Source of the DNA: Xylaria sp. FL1777 | Taxonomy: Eukaryota; Ascomycota; Sordariomycetes; Xylariales; Xylariaceae | Assembly (NCBI GenBank): GCA_022578965.1 | Contig: MU400720.1 | Location: 1,534-65,533, forward strand | DNA: 64,000 nucleotides | Direction of reading: 5' to 3' | Shown here: positions 10,176-22,400 of the stretch, piece by piece | How the letters are laid out: each line of letters opens with the position of its first letter | Numbering within the stretch: the stretch's first letter is position 1 | Made by a program: the position numbers and the translations under genes | Notes under the pieces: generated by a model | Seen by the model: the letters and a program-made list of their open reading frames with translations, nothing else | Database searches by the model: none | What the model was told of the DNA's origin: nothing

Positions 10176-12277
10176 ATGTTCCCTTCTACAGCTCGCCGTT
10201 TGCACCTCATTCGTGGACGTACGAAGCCGCCTTGGGGCACCGCATTCTTCCCTCTTCGCACAGCACGTCAGATATCTAGCACCACATTTCATGGCACTGG
10301 TGATCCCCTAGTAGCCAATAATATACCACCAGGGATTCATCAAGCTCCCTCGGGAGCTGACCTCGAAGAGCCGGAGTTTTGGCGCAAAGTGCCAATATTC
10401 AAGGACACGTCCCGAGATGAGTTCTTCTCCTGGCGATGGAATGTCAAGGTAAGGGGAACTTGCCCCAGAGCTATTCTCCCTATTCACTAAAATGATTCAG
10501 AATATAGTCGAAAGAAAGGAAAAGTTGCTCGAGATCCTCGACGTCGTAGTCCCCGAGAAGATACCGCGAGCTGTAGGTATAGGTGACATGCAGAGCCGCC
10601 ACGAGTTCGCGGGCGATGTAGTTACAGGGATGAAAAGATCTACCATGTCCGTACGGCTCACGTAAGTCAGCCGTTCTACTATCTAAATACGAGATGATCC
10701 CTGGTGCTGAATAGTGCAGGCCCTATATACTGAGTATGATGAACTGGGCGGATCCAGCTAATTGCCCAGTATTTCGGCAATTCGTCCCGCTGGGGTCTAT
10801 TATGATGAAAGATCACCCGAATGTCGAGCTCGACTCTCTACACGAGCGCAAGGACTCGCCGGTGGACGGCGTCGTGCATCGGTATCCCGACAGAGCGTTA
10901 TTTCTTGGTAAGATCAACCCCCCATACTAGTCTATGGGAACACTGCTGAAAACCTCTAGCTATTTCCGTCTGTCCAGTCTACTGCGTCTTCTGTACGAGG
11001 TCGTACGGCGTAGGTGCCGACACCTTTATTGTGGTTAAGGGACCGTTCAAGCTCTCTCGCTCGAGGTTTGAAGCCGCGTTCGCTTATATAGAAAGCCAAG
11101 GTGATCTCAAAGATATCGTCGTCTCTGGCGGCGACGCGTATTACCTTCCACCTCAGTATGTATTCCGAAGTCTTTTAATTTCCTTCTGGGCGAGGTTCCA
11201 TCCCACTCCCTTTGGTTATCCATGAGAACCCAACTAGGCTTCTTGCTCTCAATAGTAGTTACTGACTCTTCACTCTGGATAGTATCCTCGAATGGATTGG
11301 GGATAGCCTAATCGGTATGAAAAACATTGAGCGGTTTCGATTCGCGACCAAGGGGCTAGCAGTTGCCCCCAATCGAATTCTCGACGATAATGATCCCTGG
11401 GTAAAGACATTGATTCGAGTCGCGGATAAGGCAAGGAGAGCAGATAAACGTAAGTGAAGTACCTGTGAAGTTATTCTTATGTATAATCGTCTTACACTTG
11501 CTCCCTCTTAGTCCCAATAACTTCCAACCCCATAGTAACATTCACACCTCGCTAGGTTGAGTAGTTGCTAATACTAGACGTTACAGATTTCGCCCTTCAT
11601 ACGCACTTCAACAATCCCAATGAGATATCATCGATTACCGAAAGAGCTAGTAGCAAGTTAATTCAAGCTGGGATTACAATTCGCAACCAGTCGGTCCTCC
11701 TTCGAGGGGTGAATGATAGTGTCGATATTATGTTATCCCTGATAAAAAAACTCGCACGAATGAATATTCAACCTGTAGGCCGTCTCGGCCAACACCTAGT
11801 CAAAGAAGAGTCCACTGAAAGTCTAATTATTTGAGTAGTATTATGTCTATCAATGCGACATGGTCCCCAAAGTCGAACATTTTAGGACCCCCCTCCAGAC
11901 CAGCTTGGACATCGAATCGCAAATCCGAGGCTCTATAACCGGGTTCTTTAGTATGTCACGTATCCATAGTCCTCCACCTCTGCTTCCAATTATTCCAAGG
12001 GTGGAAGTATCATATGCTTAGATCCGTTCCCACTCGCCAATACTCCTATAAACTTACGCTTAAATTATACTCTAAGGAAATTTCGCTAATTTGTTCCCCG
12101 AAAGTGCCGAACTTCGTCGTTGACCTCCCAGGCGGTGGCGGTAAGCGACTCGCTTGTAGCTTCGAATCATACGACCGAAACACCGGCGTATCGACCTTCC
12201 GGGCACCAGCCCTCAAGGCCAAGGGTAAGGAAGGGAGGGTATATAAATACTATGATCCGCTGAAGCCTTCTTCGTAG
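10176..12277 (+). CDS. Lysine 2,3-aminomutase family radical SAM/PLP enzyme, probably mitochondrial
   Basis: Eight exons: 10176-10448, 10501-10661, 10720-10907, 10960-11155, 11283-11449, 11587-11774, 11839-11950 and 12105-12277, giving 485 aa with every phase consistent. The radical-SAM cluster motif CPVYCVFC lies at Cys212/216/219. The PLP lysine is Lys442 in PGGGGK. Asp398 (YQCD) and Asp435 (VVDLPGGGGK) match the two substrate-lysine-binding aspartates of clostridial lysine 2,3-aminomutase with identical spacing (37 and 7 residues), which favours lysine over glutamate as substrate. The first about 35 residues are Arg-rich with no acidic residue, like a mitochondrial presequence. The C-terminal zinc-cysteine cluster of bacterial KamA is absent; only one Cys follows Lys442. 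The reaction would be L-lysine to L-beta-lysine. No beta-lysine acetyltransferase or lysine-degradation gene lies nearby. Confidence 0.9.
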
Positions 12278-13520
12278 GCAGGCGGCCATAGAGTGTCGAG
12301 AGACGGGGGCTATGTTGGGCATGGTGACTCCGAGAAATGCTCCCGCATGATGACTGACATCTAGGTGGTACCGGCCAGAATGTTCTCAGAGGGATATATT
12401 TCCCTGTTTTTCTTCTTCCAATAATCAATTGTTGCGACAGATGCTCGGCTGACTATGTCAATGGGTAGCATCGGCTTTCTTTCGCTGCGGAGAATGTTAC
12501 ATTCAGCTCTTTCGAAATTTCTTCTACGGGGACGTGATGTTGAGGGTATTGATCGTCCTTTTTGATAGGGATCGGACTTGCCAGAGATGAACAGTTTCAG
12601 TGTGTGCGATATCTATACAGAGAAAAATCCAACTAAGGTCATTCGTTGACTGATCCATACCAGCCCTAAGCGCAAACTCGAAACCTTGATGTATGCGTGA
12701 CGCTTCTAAAACGTGCATGGCAACTTGCTGCTGGGTCAGTTGTCTAGATCACCAACGTCGCAATTGCCTCTGTTGTTCCAAGTCTACAAACTGCAACTGT
12801 GCGATTATTTATTCTCGATTGCAACCCCAACCTTGAAATCTGCAGTCCATACAAAGATCGAGCCGACTGCTACGGGTGATCGGTGCGTACATCTGTTGAT
12901 AGGTATGCAATAGAATCGATCCATGGATAACATAGATTAACAAACGGCCATCGAAATTGTGAGATTGCAAGACAGATTTGGACCTGCATGGGATCGACGG
13001 TGATAATAGGTGTTTTGGATGGCCGATAGCAGAATTCATCACCAAAGAGTAGAGATTACACTGCTAGCCGAACGTAACTTCAGCCACACCACATAGCGAC
13101 CGACAGACTGGGATACCTAATTCAGACGGCCAGAACTCGGGCATACTGTACCTAGTGAACACGCGGTACAGTAGCATCGAGTCAAGGTTCTATCCAGCTC
13201 TCCCGGACTCGGCTAAGTAATTCTCGTCCTTCTACGCAGTAGTATACCGACATACCGACACAAGTTTGATCGTTCGACATATACGAATACTCGGTCATGC
13301 GGTCTGGAAAGCTGAGGAGGCTCCTTTGCACGGCGGTTAGCTAGCGCGACTTAGATTCGAACTAAAAGACACGAAGGATCGTCCCAAGTGCGTGGATTCT
13401 AGCGTAAACTGTATGTAGGTGCTATTGCACTATGCTACATATACGTGTATGCGCATGTCGAGACCATTAGTAGGCGCTTAATGGACGTGAGGAATGAAGG
13501 TTACGTAGTAGAGTGGAATC
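12278..13520. other. Intergenic, no supported gene
   Basis: The 3' flank of the aminomutase followed by unassigned sequence. Several 60-80 codon ORFs occur on both strands without recognisable domains. Near 13345-13365 a short minus-strand stem-loop resembles a tRNA T-arm, but no acceptor or anticodon arm can be completed. Confidence 0.4.
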
Positions 13521-14002
13521 ATGGATCACTTTTACGGAGGCCATGGCAGATCTGCGTATGGAAAGGGCGAGATTGCCGATAACACAGACAGAGGAATGTT
13601 TCCGTCTTATCTTAGCGATATTGATCGTCTTCCCCTTCAAAAGCTCGTTGGTTACAGAGCCCTGGGTTCTGTCTGGGGTAGTCCGTGGCACGTATAGGAT
13701 CTCCACAATCAATCAGGGACCTAGCATCGCAAGCCAATGGGGTTGCCAAAGTGCTAGTCCAGGGCTTGTTGACAGCCAGGGAGGGAGCATCATACTGGGT
13801 AGACGTGTGGAAAGAAAAAAGAGTCATGATAGAAAAAAAGGCGAGTGGGTACGAATGGCCGAAATGTGATGTGTGCTTACGCATAAGTGGACTACCGGTA
13901 TTCCCATTGGAGGACATATCACACAGCTTCAAGCTGTTGGCTGTTGGCAAGTCCATCGGGAATAATTACGCATCGCCTTGGACCTCGAAAAGCTGTTGCT
14001 AG
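13521..14002 (+). CDS. Doubtful hypothetical ORF, possibly frameshifted
   Basis: An ATG at 13521 opens a 58-codon frame starting MDHFYGGHGRSAYGKGEIA and stopping at 13695-13697. Its protein-like character appears to continue in another frame from about 13685 to 14002 (contains KVLVQGLLTAREGASYWVD and WPKCDVC). Joining them needs a frameshift or an intron too short to be credible. I recognise no family and see no signal peptide. It could be a decayed gene, an orphan gene with an intron I missed, or chance; the antisense frame 13956-13612 is also open. Confidence 0.22.
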
Positions 14003-16123
14003 ATGTTTTAGGTAATGCTAGCAAACTAGCTTCACTTTCAGATGGAATTTACCGTTATAAGTTAGGCACCCATTCTTGCTCTGTACACTACTTTTGACAG
14101 CTACACGTGTGAACTCTGCATGTCTACCTAGAGTGGGTAGGTATAGGTACTACTACACGTGTACTTATATAAGTCACACAGGTAGTCTACTGTACTCCGT
14201 ACAGTACTCGATACTATGGTCCTCGTCCGTTGATATGGTGTAGGTAGCTTCGCAGGAGCATCGTCATGGAACGGTACGATGTAATTGGCCATCACAAATT
14301 CGTCACAGCACATACGCTACATTCCTCCTTTCGTTACCCCTGCACCAACCAAAGTACTGGACCAATCTACAGAATTCTGTGGATTAACGGACAGAAACAG
14401 AAAGGACGCGGATGCTCTTGGTATGTTCCTCCGAGAAAGAGAGTAGCAATACCTAGTACAACAGAAGAGATCTTGCTACTACAAGGTATTTGTAGTCCCT
14501 TTACATGATAGAGACTCTAACTGAAAAATACATCTCTAGGTGGTAGAGAGTTACTGCATGGTATGTAGCATCAAGGGTTCAGTTAAGGGTAACGTAACGC
14601 TAACCAACAAGTTTGCTGGCATACTGTACGTGTATTGATCAACGAACACGCACATACCTTGTGTAAGTAAACAGACTTTGTTGTACTGGCTATACTATGT
14701 AGGCAGGTACGTACTAAAATTCTGGCGTGCAGATGTAGCGCGCCCCATTTTATGGAGCAAGGTCATTCTTGGTATAGTGCTCCTGGACTAGTACTAGTGG
14801 GTGGTAGTGTATACACTACGATGTATAGATAGGTTGCAGTATCAAGAGCAATATCTCATATTATGTATGTGGTCATATATGGTTGTATGGGTCGTATACA
14901 TCGTAGATATTCCTACGCATAGAACACGGAACATAACTTGATTGATTGATAAGTCAATTTGCTCTTCCAATGGTGCTTGTTCCTGCATCGGCTGCGGCAC
15001 CAGAACACCAGCACAGCACAACCTGCATGTATACTAGGCAGACTAAAGAATAATAATACTACCTATGCTCGAAGGATACGGCTCGGCTAGCCATCACATG
15101 GAACCGCGTGCACAGCTCACCGCTGCATTGCATTCTCGTACCTAACAGTACCTCCCGATCGTAGGGCTCTGTTCTATCGTTTCCCTGCTCGTGGCTCTTT
15201 CCGATTTATCAACTGCCACTGCGCAGTGGCGTCGCACCTACTGTCACGACATAGTACAGCTAGAAACGGCAGTGTACAGCATACATGCAGATAATGTACA
15301 TACATGCGTACTTACATAGCAGTAGGTAGATGGACTGCGTCTAGACACTTATGTACTGCTCGCGCCATCTACCTACTACGTAGGACAACTGCGAAGTATC
15401 TATACTGTACATGCCCCAGACATGTAGCAGTAGCTTCATTATTATTCCTATTCCTTGTGTAGGTTGGTAGGTACTAGGATACTAGGATAGCATATGCATG
15501 CGTGACTACCTAACACGTTCTTTGCGCCGTGCCGCTTTGCCAGAACCAAGCCGTCTCTGTCTCGCCTTGGCTCTACCGGGTGTATCATCTCCATGTGTAT
15601 ATTGTATATACACTACTAGCTTAATTACCTGGACGCTGTCTAAAATTTCCCCCTCTCCCCCATCCCTTACTTACCCTTGCCCCCTTTCCACCTCTTCAAT
15701 ATCCGTCAACACCTTGTTCGCCGAGGCAATTATTTGTCTCGTCGATAGTTGACTGGCATTCTCCAGCCAGAATTCCCGACGTCTTCGCGCTGGAACCTAG
15801 GGATCTCGACGTCGGGGCGTGAAAGACAAAAGACAGACAAAGACAGGCACGTACCGTGTTACATCGCCTCGCACAACAGCATCACTGCAAGACCGCCGGC
15901 CTTTGTTGTTAAGGTCGGCCGCTTGACCGCTTGTGTGTTGCCTCTTGTGTGCTGCCTCCCAACACCAGAAACGTGCCAACGATATTCCCGTCAACCTCGA
16001 GGGGTACCATCTTGGTCTGGATGTCACCGACGACATCTTTAAACGACCACCGACATCGCATCACCAGAGAAACCTGAGCATCACTTGCCCGTAGCCAACT
16101 CACCATTGGCTAGTAACATAGAC
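14003..16123. other. Gene-poor region upstream of the Ser/Pro-rich gene
   Basis: Rich in GTAC/TAGGTA-type words. CTACACGTGT occurs twice, near 14102 and 14153, and an inverted repeat lies at 15321-15377. From about 15600 the plus strand becomes pyrimidine-rich and is probably the promoter and long 5' leader of the gene at 16124. No domain-bearing ORF was found. Confidence 0.45.
15321..15377. repeat. Perfect 13-bp inverted repeat with 31-bp spacer
   Basis: AGTAGGTAGATGG at 15321-15333 is the exact reverse complement of CCATCTACCTACT at 15365-15377. It could form a hairpin or cruciform. There is no T-tract as in a bacterial terminator. Chance is plausible because TAGGTA words are common here. 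Confidence 0.6.
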
Positions 16124-17161
16124 ATGGGATCCATACCAACTGCGGGCAAGCCATCTTCTGTCTTTAACGAACCATCTCACCATGCTCTCTTCGATAGCTT
16201 CAGCTGGTTAGACGAGGAGGATGACCTCGACCTTCGCCTAACCCTCGACGATTACCATGCCGATCTGAAGCCGTCCAGACCCGTGACTACGACCGGCCCG
16301 CCTTCGTTGTTCCGCCGCCGCCGCCTGTCTGTCAACAAGTTATCCTTTGGCCGTTCCTCCACTTCCAGTCGCCCAGGCACTAAAGATTCCTCCTTTGCAG
16401 AGCAGGCTCCCATAGCGACCCACTCGCGTCGAAAATCTCGAGCTCTTTCTCTAATCACCCCGAAGCACAATCCACAGGCATCCCTTGTGTCGATTGACCT
16501 GGCTGCAGCTCATTATCAGGACCCTGAAGCACGCCACAAACTTCGCGCTTACCTAGCTTCTCCACAGAAGTTCGACGAGGCGTTAGAGTTTGGCTTCCCG
16601 GCCAACCATGTCTATGCCGCTGCGGTGTCGGGGGGCACGCCAAGAAGAAGTCGAAGCTTCTCCCGAGGCCTTTTCATGGCGAGCTCCGAGAAGCTCAAAA
16701 CGTTTCTCGCAGATGACAGCTCATCTATTTATAGCGAAGAAACTTCAATCCCCGACTCCGAGTCTCCCAGGACACCTCATACACCCGAAACCCTACATAG
16801 TATCAAGCCTTTTCCCCTTCAAGGCCATGGCTCCAATTTCCGAACGAAATTCCCTGAAAGTCATGGACAGGGTCCTACTGCTTCTCGTGAGATGACCTTG
16901 CGAATGACTCTGACGCGGCCCGATTTACGATCTCGCCAAGAGGAATCGAATGGCTGGTCAAATGGCCTTGCATCACGTTGTTCTTCTCAGCCACGACCTC
17001 CATTACGGCCCTTCCGAGTCGATTCACCCGTTCTGGACTCCGATAACAATGACGCGACGAAGGAGAGTATGGACCAGATCTTTGCTGATATTGATCGGGA
17101 ACTCAGCTCATCATCGGAAGGGATGGTCAAACGTTTCTGGAACCGGGTGCGTCGAGGTTAG
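16124..17161 (+). CDS. Fungal-specific Ser/Pro-rich protein (often annotated mucin-like)
   Basis: A single exon of 345 aa from the first ATG, MGSIPTAGKPSS. The frame is open to 16085 but only from a non-ATG codon. Visible parts: an acidic block FSWLDEEDDLDLRLTLDDYHADL (about residues 29-50, pieces contiguous), an Arg/Ser-rich stretch with RRRRLS and SRRKSRALS, a folded-looking core DPEARHKLRAYLASPQKFDE, a Ser/Thr/Pro-rich linker, the motif REMTLRMTLTRPDLR, and a basic end VKRFWNRVRRG. The last motif is conserved in uncharacterised Pezizomycotina proteins labelled mucin, although I see no signal peptide or membrane anchor, so a secreted role is not supported. The function is unknown. The RRxS-type sites would suit basophilic kinases. 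Confidence 0.85.
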   Translation: MGSIPTAGKPSSVFNEPSHHALFDSFSWLDEEDDLDLRLTLDDYHADLKPSRPVTTTGPPSLFRRRRLSVNKLSFGRSSTSSRPGTKDSSFAEQAPIATHSRRKSRALSLITPKHNPQASLVSIDLAAAHYQDPEARHKLRAYLASPQKFDEALEFGFPANHVYAAAVSGGTPRRSRSFSRGLFMASSEKLKTFLADDSSSIYSEETSIPDSESPRTPHTPETLHSIKPFPLQGHGSNFRTKFPESHGQGPTASREMTLRMTLTRPDLRSRQEESNGWSNGLASRCSSQPRPPLRPFRVDSPVLDSDNNDATKESMDQIFADIDRELSSSSEGMVKRFWNRVRRG

Positions 17162-19474
17162 CCAAACGCTTTAATTAAAACCTCATATAATCTCACGACG
17201 GACCGGAGATTCTCATGGACACATAAACTTATTTGGGTCGAACCCATTTTTGATGTGTATATAGAATGCCCGACTTTCGCCTTCAGTTACTATAGAGCGA
17301 TTGCTCATTTGTTTCTGTATTATATCCAAGGAGAAACATGTTCAGCTCCCTTCCTCTTGTCATACGTCTCTTTCAAGTATGCCATTACGCGTGCAAACTG
17401 GGTGGAAGGGAATGAGGAGAAATCATTTCACCTGGCGTTCTGATTTTAGCGAGTTTGACCACGGCATGGAGTTAGGAGCTAGTCGGAAGCATTTCTGAGC
17501 GGCTTTCATATGTGTTAACATTTATTGGGCTGGACTGCTCGTTATTGATTTTATACAGTTTACCTTGATGAACTTGTTTTGTATCTTGTACAAACACAGT
17601 CGTGGCCATCCGCTTATCCCAATTGTGGGCAGGTTCATGGCTGCAGGTTGTATTTTTTTTTTCTGAAGCAGCTTTAGCATAGTTCAACTCATGCTTTTCT
17701 TCGACCATTGCTTGTCAGCTGTGACTGTTGCATTCGCAGATTATGTCTGTATCTGCTATAAGTTGGCCTGTAGGATCTAAGCTAGGTTTTTCAACTCCGT
17801 TGTGACATTGATCATGCTGTCCCGCCTCGACCTCGGCCCCAGCCCCAGCCCCCAAATGTGCTTATGTAGGTACTTACACTAGAAGTATATATGGTAGCTA
17901 CAGTGTTAGGACACTAGGTCCACTCCATCCCATCTACAACTACAATACATTCACACAATGGCAAAGCCTGACAATGTGGGAGGCATTGCTGAGCTTATTG
18001 TGGTACCTATCGTACAAACACGGGACGACATTGTATCTTAATCATGAAAGTTCGTGTGTCTATTCAACACGAAAAGCTTATAACATACCAGCTACCGCAA
18101 GACGTCTCACTGCCACTACTACTGCAAGCTCCTGTTCGCCCTCAAGGTTGAAGGAGAGATAGAGAGGTAGCAAAAGACACGGGACGCTGGATTCAGGGGT
18201 AATAATATCTTGGAATATAGTTATAGTGTACGTCAGCATGGATGTACTGTAGGTAGAGAAGTAAGTGATGACTGAGCGAGCGACATACTGTATCTATTAC
18301 CTACATAGATGCAGGCACTTTATATAATGCGACGCTGCAACGCTCGGAGCTGGCAGCCTAAAAAAAAACTTGAACTAGGTATATCTATATATCTAACACG
18401 CACTGCTTAATATAGCCCTGTCCACGTTACCTGCCCTGTCTATCCTGAGTCATCGATATATAAAAAAGCAAGGACACACACACATATATACCATACCTTG
18501 CTTTTTATCCTTCTCCTATCTTTCGCTTGCTACCCTGCTTGCTCTAGTAGGTACCTACCTACCTACCTACACACTTACTTAGAGATTCCAATCTAGGTGA
18601 ATGAGAGAGCCCTGTCGGCTTTGTGTCCCAGCATTCCTTCCCATCCCGCCCCCGCCCCCCCTTTCCCGTCTGTGTCCTGCGGCACGACATCTCCCGCTGG
18701 GGGCCCAGCGCGTGGGAATTTCCTGTTTGTTACTCCCGGTGAGTCAGATAGTCAGATAGAACAGACATATAGATAGATAGACAAGACACACGGGCAACCC
18801 CCCCCCTCAATCTATCTGTCCGTTCACCCGTCCATCCGCGAGTTGATTAGGTATGCCGCATTTTCCTTGGGTCGGAGGGAAATGAAAAAGAAAGGGGGAG
18901 GGGAGAATGAAAAAAAAAACAATAAAAGGAAAAAAACAGATAAAAAAAGATAGAATTCTACTTTATGACCGTGCTGAAACATCTCAACTGGTGGTATGGT
19001 GGCCGAAGTAACGATAAAGGTAGCGGTAGAACGGGAAGGGGGTGCATTGCAATAAGTTTGATGCTCCGATGCTCTCTTGTTCTATTTACGACAAAGCCTA
19101 TCTTCCGTCTCTTTGTACCCGCCTCCTTTTTACCCAGCTTTGATTCTCGGGCGGTCACATTTCTACAGACTTGGTTTATACTTTTGTTGCTACGTGACTA
19201 CAACGTAGAGGGAAGCGGCGCCGGACGTAGGAAAAGGTCTACCGGAGATGTAATTAATGTTCAATGTATGTCTAGCCAAAAAGATCTGTCCCAAGTTTCC
19301 CCAATCGACGCCAATGCTGGAATACCCACACGCAAGTCTCCTTTCTAAGTGATACACATAAATGCCTGATCATCGCTACCCGTAGCAACGGAGCGTTGGA
19401 CCAGTCCATCATCCGCATCGGTCCCGACTTGACTTATCCGCGGAAAGCTGGGATGTCGACCAGTCACGTTCTCT
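17162..19474. other. Convergent intergenic region with microsatellites
   Basis: The 3' flanks of the Ser/Pro-rich gene and vps10. It holds simple repeats: a (CCTA) run near 18552-18570, a CA/TA run near 18474-18490, AGATAG repeats near 18769-18781, and purine-rich A-runs at 18880-18950. A 127-codon plus-strand ORF at 18965-19348 has no domain and lies in the likely vps10 3' flank. Confidence 0.45.
18547..18570. repeat. CCTA tetranucleotide microsatellite
   Basis: AGTAGGTACC followed by repeated TACC/CCTA units, a local expansion of the TAGGTACC word seen elsewhere in the window. Confidence 0.85.
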
Positions 19475-22400
19475 TCAGGCCTCATCGTCGCTGTCGTCGC
19501 CTAGAAGTTCACCCTCATCATCGTCGACAATTGCGTAATCACCCCTCCCACGGGCAAAGCTGTCTCTCGTAGTAAACCTGCGCAAACCACTTGATCGTAA
19601 CCAGCTGTGACGGCCACGGCCATCTCCTCTGCCACTTAGTCTCGTCACTGTGGAACTTATCGTTCGCCAGATACTAGAGGCGACTAAGGGCAAGGCGCCA
19701 ACGACAGCCACGACAGCTGACACAGCGATGACGGGATATTTGACCAACGGCGAGTCGTTGTCCAGGGTACTCTGTTCGCCCAAACGAATCTGGCCGAATT
19801 TGCCTTGCCAATTTCTGTAAATCCACCAGCCCACGAGTGAGGCAAAGGCGATAGGGACAGTCACAGCAAAGAAGATAGCTACTCCCGATACGCCGTGTTT
19901 CCTCTCAAATTCTTCCTCGTGGCCGGGGCATGGGTGGACCTTGAAGACATTATCTGGATCAAAGGTACCGCCCTTGCAAGTCGTTAAAGGAATGCGACGG
20001 AGACCAGTGTGCTCATGATACTCAATCGCTTCTGGATCATCGCGACAGATTTGTTCAGGGTCCTTAGGTCGAAGACCTTCGACAAGAGTGCAATAATTAT
20101 GGGCGTCTAGCTCGTAATTATAATCGCTGTAGGGTAAGTATGTTAGTTGATGGTAATTCTTGACCGGGAATCCGGGTTTCGGTTAGCTTACCATTCATAA
20201 TCCTGTCGCGTACATTCGCAAGTTTCAAAATCGTATACCTGCCGAAGCTCTCGATCATTGTAGCAGGTCCTGTCCTTCTTTTTGCGTAGGTACCGATTCC
20301 TGTGACCGAATAAACAGCCATTAGGTTGTAACGGATGTTCAGGAGACCATAGCTCGTAATCGGATTTGTCTAGGTCCTTTTCATCGTGTACACAAGGCCT
20401 ATCAGTTAAGCCAGAAAAGTCGAGATTGACTGTGATTAGTTCCTTGCCTGTATGCCCCCAAAGGATGAAATTTCGAGAAGACCCCGACCGTAGGGATGTG
20501 ATATCAGTAATGGTTACATCAGAATCGGAAAACTCCATATCTTGCCATGATTCGCCACGGTCGAGTGAATAAGAGACCGATTTAGTTTTGGTGTTTCGCT
20601 GGGCGAGAACAACGATGGAGCCTTGATCCCCAAACGACCATGCCCAGGTACCCTTTTTCACCTCCTTCCAACTTAGGCCAGCATCCTGGGTCATAAAAGT
20701 ATCAGCATCTTTAGCGTTGCCTAAGATAGGCCCCACGTTTCCAATGCCGAACATCAACCCGATGGCAGACTCGGAAGAGTATGCCGCCCCACGGTCTGCT
20801 CGTTCGGTATAACCATGGAGATGGAGGGCACAAAACGCATCGCCTTCTCGACTGGAGCAAGTGTACGGTTTGTCTTCAACATCTTTGTGGGGAGGAGGAA
20901 GAAAAGACCACTGAGCCCCATCGTTATGGCTAATCCGAGTTTGGAGGTTCTTTGGCTCCGAGTCACTGTCCTGATTTGCGACGGTATTTACGAGTATGAC
21001 CCCCTCTAAGCCAAGCATCTTTTCAAAATCAACATACCATGTGTCGTCGGCGTTGACACCGGAAATGCTCATAACGTAAGACGTGCCGTTGGAATTACTC
21101 TTGAGGATTGAGCCATACCGACGACTCTTTTCCAGTTCAGTAGCAACAAAAAGGTTGACGGCATGCGTAGAACTATCGAGGACAGTGTATGAATTTTGAT
21201 GAGAGACCTGAAAGTTGGGTGGGAAATGTGCATGGGCGTATATCTTTCCATCGAGACTGGCTAGAGCACTTAATGTGCTCTCGGTCTTATTTTCAGTTGC
21301 CACTACGATGAACTCGGCCATGAGCGCAAATCTTGTGATGTATTCCAAAACAACATTAAATTCAACGTTGGAAACCTCATCAGTATACAACAACTGAAGC
21401 GGATTGTCGTCGACATCGTTACTTTCGCGTGCTCTGGCAGAACATACAATTTGCGACTTAGGACGGAATTTATACGCGCTGGAGCCGGTGAACTCACACC
21501 GGTCCACGTAGCGTTTCAGAGTCTGCCAGTCATCACCGCGATCGGTTGAAAGCGAAGCCTCGAGATAGCATTTGTCGCCAGTGCATTTCTGCCCATGCCA
21601 TATGAGCCACTCTGGTCGATCTGGATGGAATGAAAAAGGCGAGTCATCTGATTGTCGATCCAATGGTTCCGGTGCTTCGAACGAATCAATGCTCTTGCCT
21701 CGATCAGTTGTATAGTATACTCGCTTTCCTGTAGTAAGGAAAAAGGCCATATCTTTGACATATCCATGGGGAACAATGCCGAATATGTCTTTCCCTTTGA
21801 GTTCCTTTGGTACAGCCCAGGTTTTGCCATGGTCGTGAGTAATAAAAATGTCGCCAGCGCTACCCAATATGTTTTTGGGCCTTGCAATGATTGTCTCGTC
21901 ATCATAGCTACTCAGCTCGCCACGCTCGAGATAGTGCTTCTCGAACTGGTTAAAGTCCCCCTCGAATACTTTGCGAGTGACGTCAATCTCGCCGCTGCTG
22001 GTGTTCGGGGGTGATTTCGCATCAGAGCACTTCCACTCCTTCTTGTTGTCCATTTGATCACCCTCTGTCCGCTTGCACTTATTTCCAGGGATAAGGCGCC
22101 AACCAGATGAGCCCATGAACTTCTCCTCAGGGTCATCCGTTGTACAGGCCTCCTTGGGGGCGAGAACTAAGCCTTCTAACTTGCATTTATCACCGTCTCG
22201 TACAAAATTGAAATCGCACTCAAAATCAGCCTCGGTGCAGTCGCATTGAGATGTCTCTGGTGTTGCGCCGTTGAACTCTTCTTTGATGAAACAGTTCGCA
22301 TCTTTCTTGCGTCGGCTGAACTTTTGCGTTTGCCCCATCACACAACTAGGGTTGCCATCGCTGTCTTTTCGTGCGTACCAATCTTCCATGTCGGCCTTCT

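Noticed and set aside
13320..13420. Possible tRNA on the minus strand (T-arm-like stem with TTCGAAT loop)
   Set aside because: A five-base stem around TTCGAAT can be drawn, but no matching 7-bp acceptor stem, D-arm or anticodon arm is found upstream on that strand.
18965..19348. 127-codon plus-strand ORF
   Set aside because: No domain; it lies in the convergent 3' flank of vps10 and has no supporting splice or start signals.
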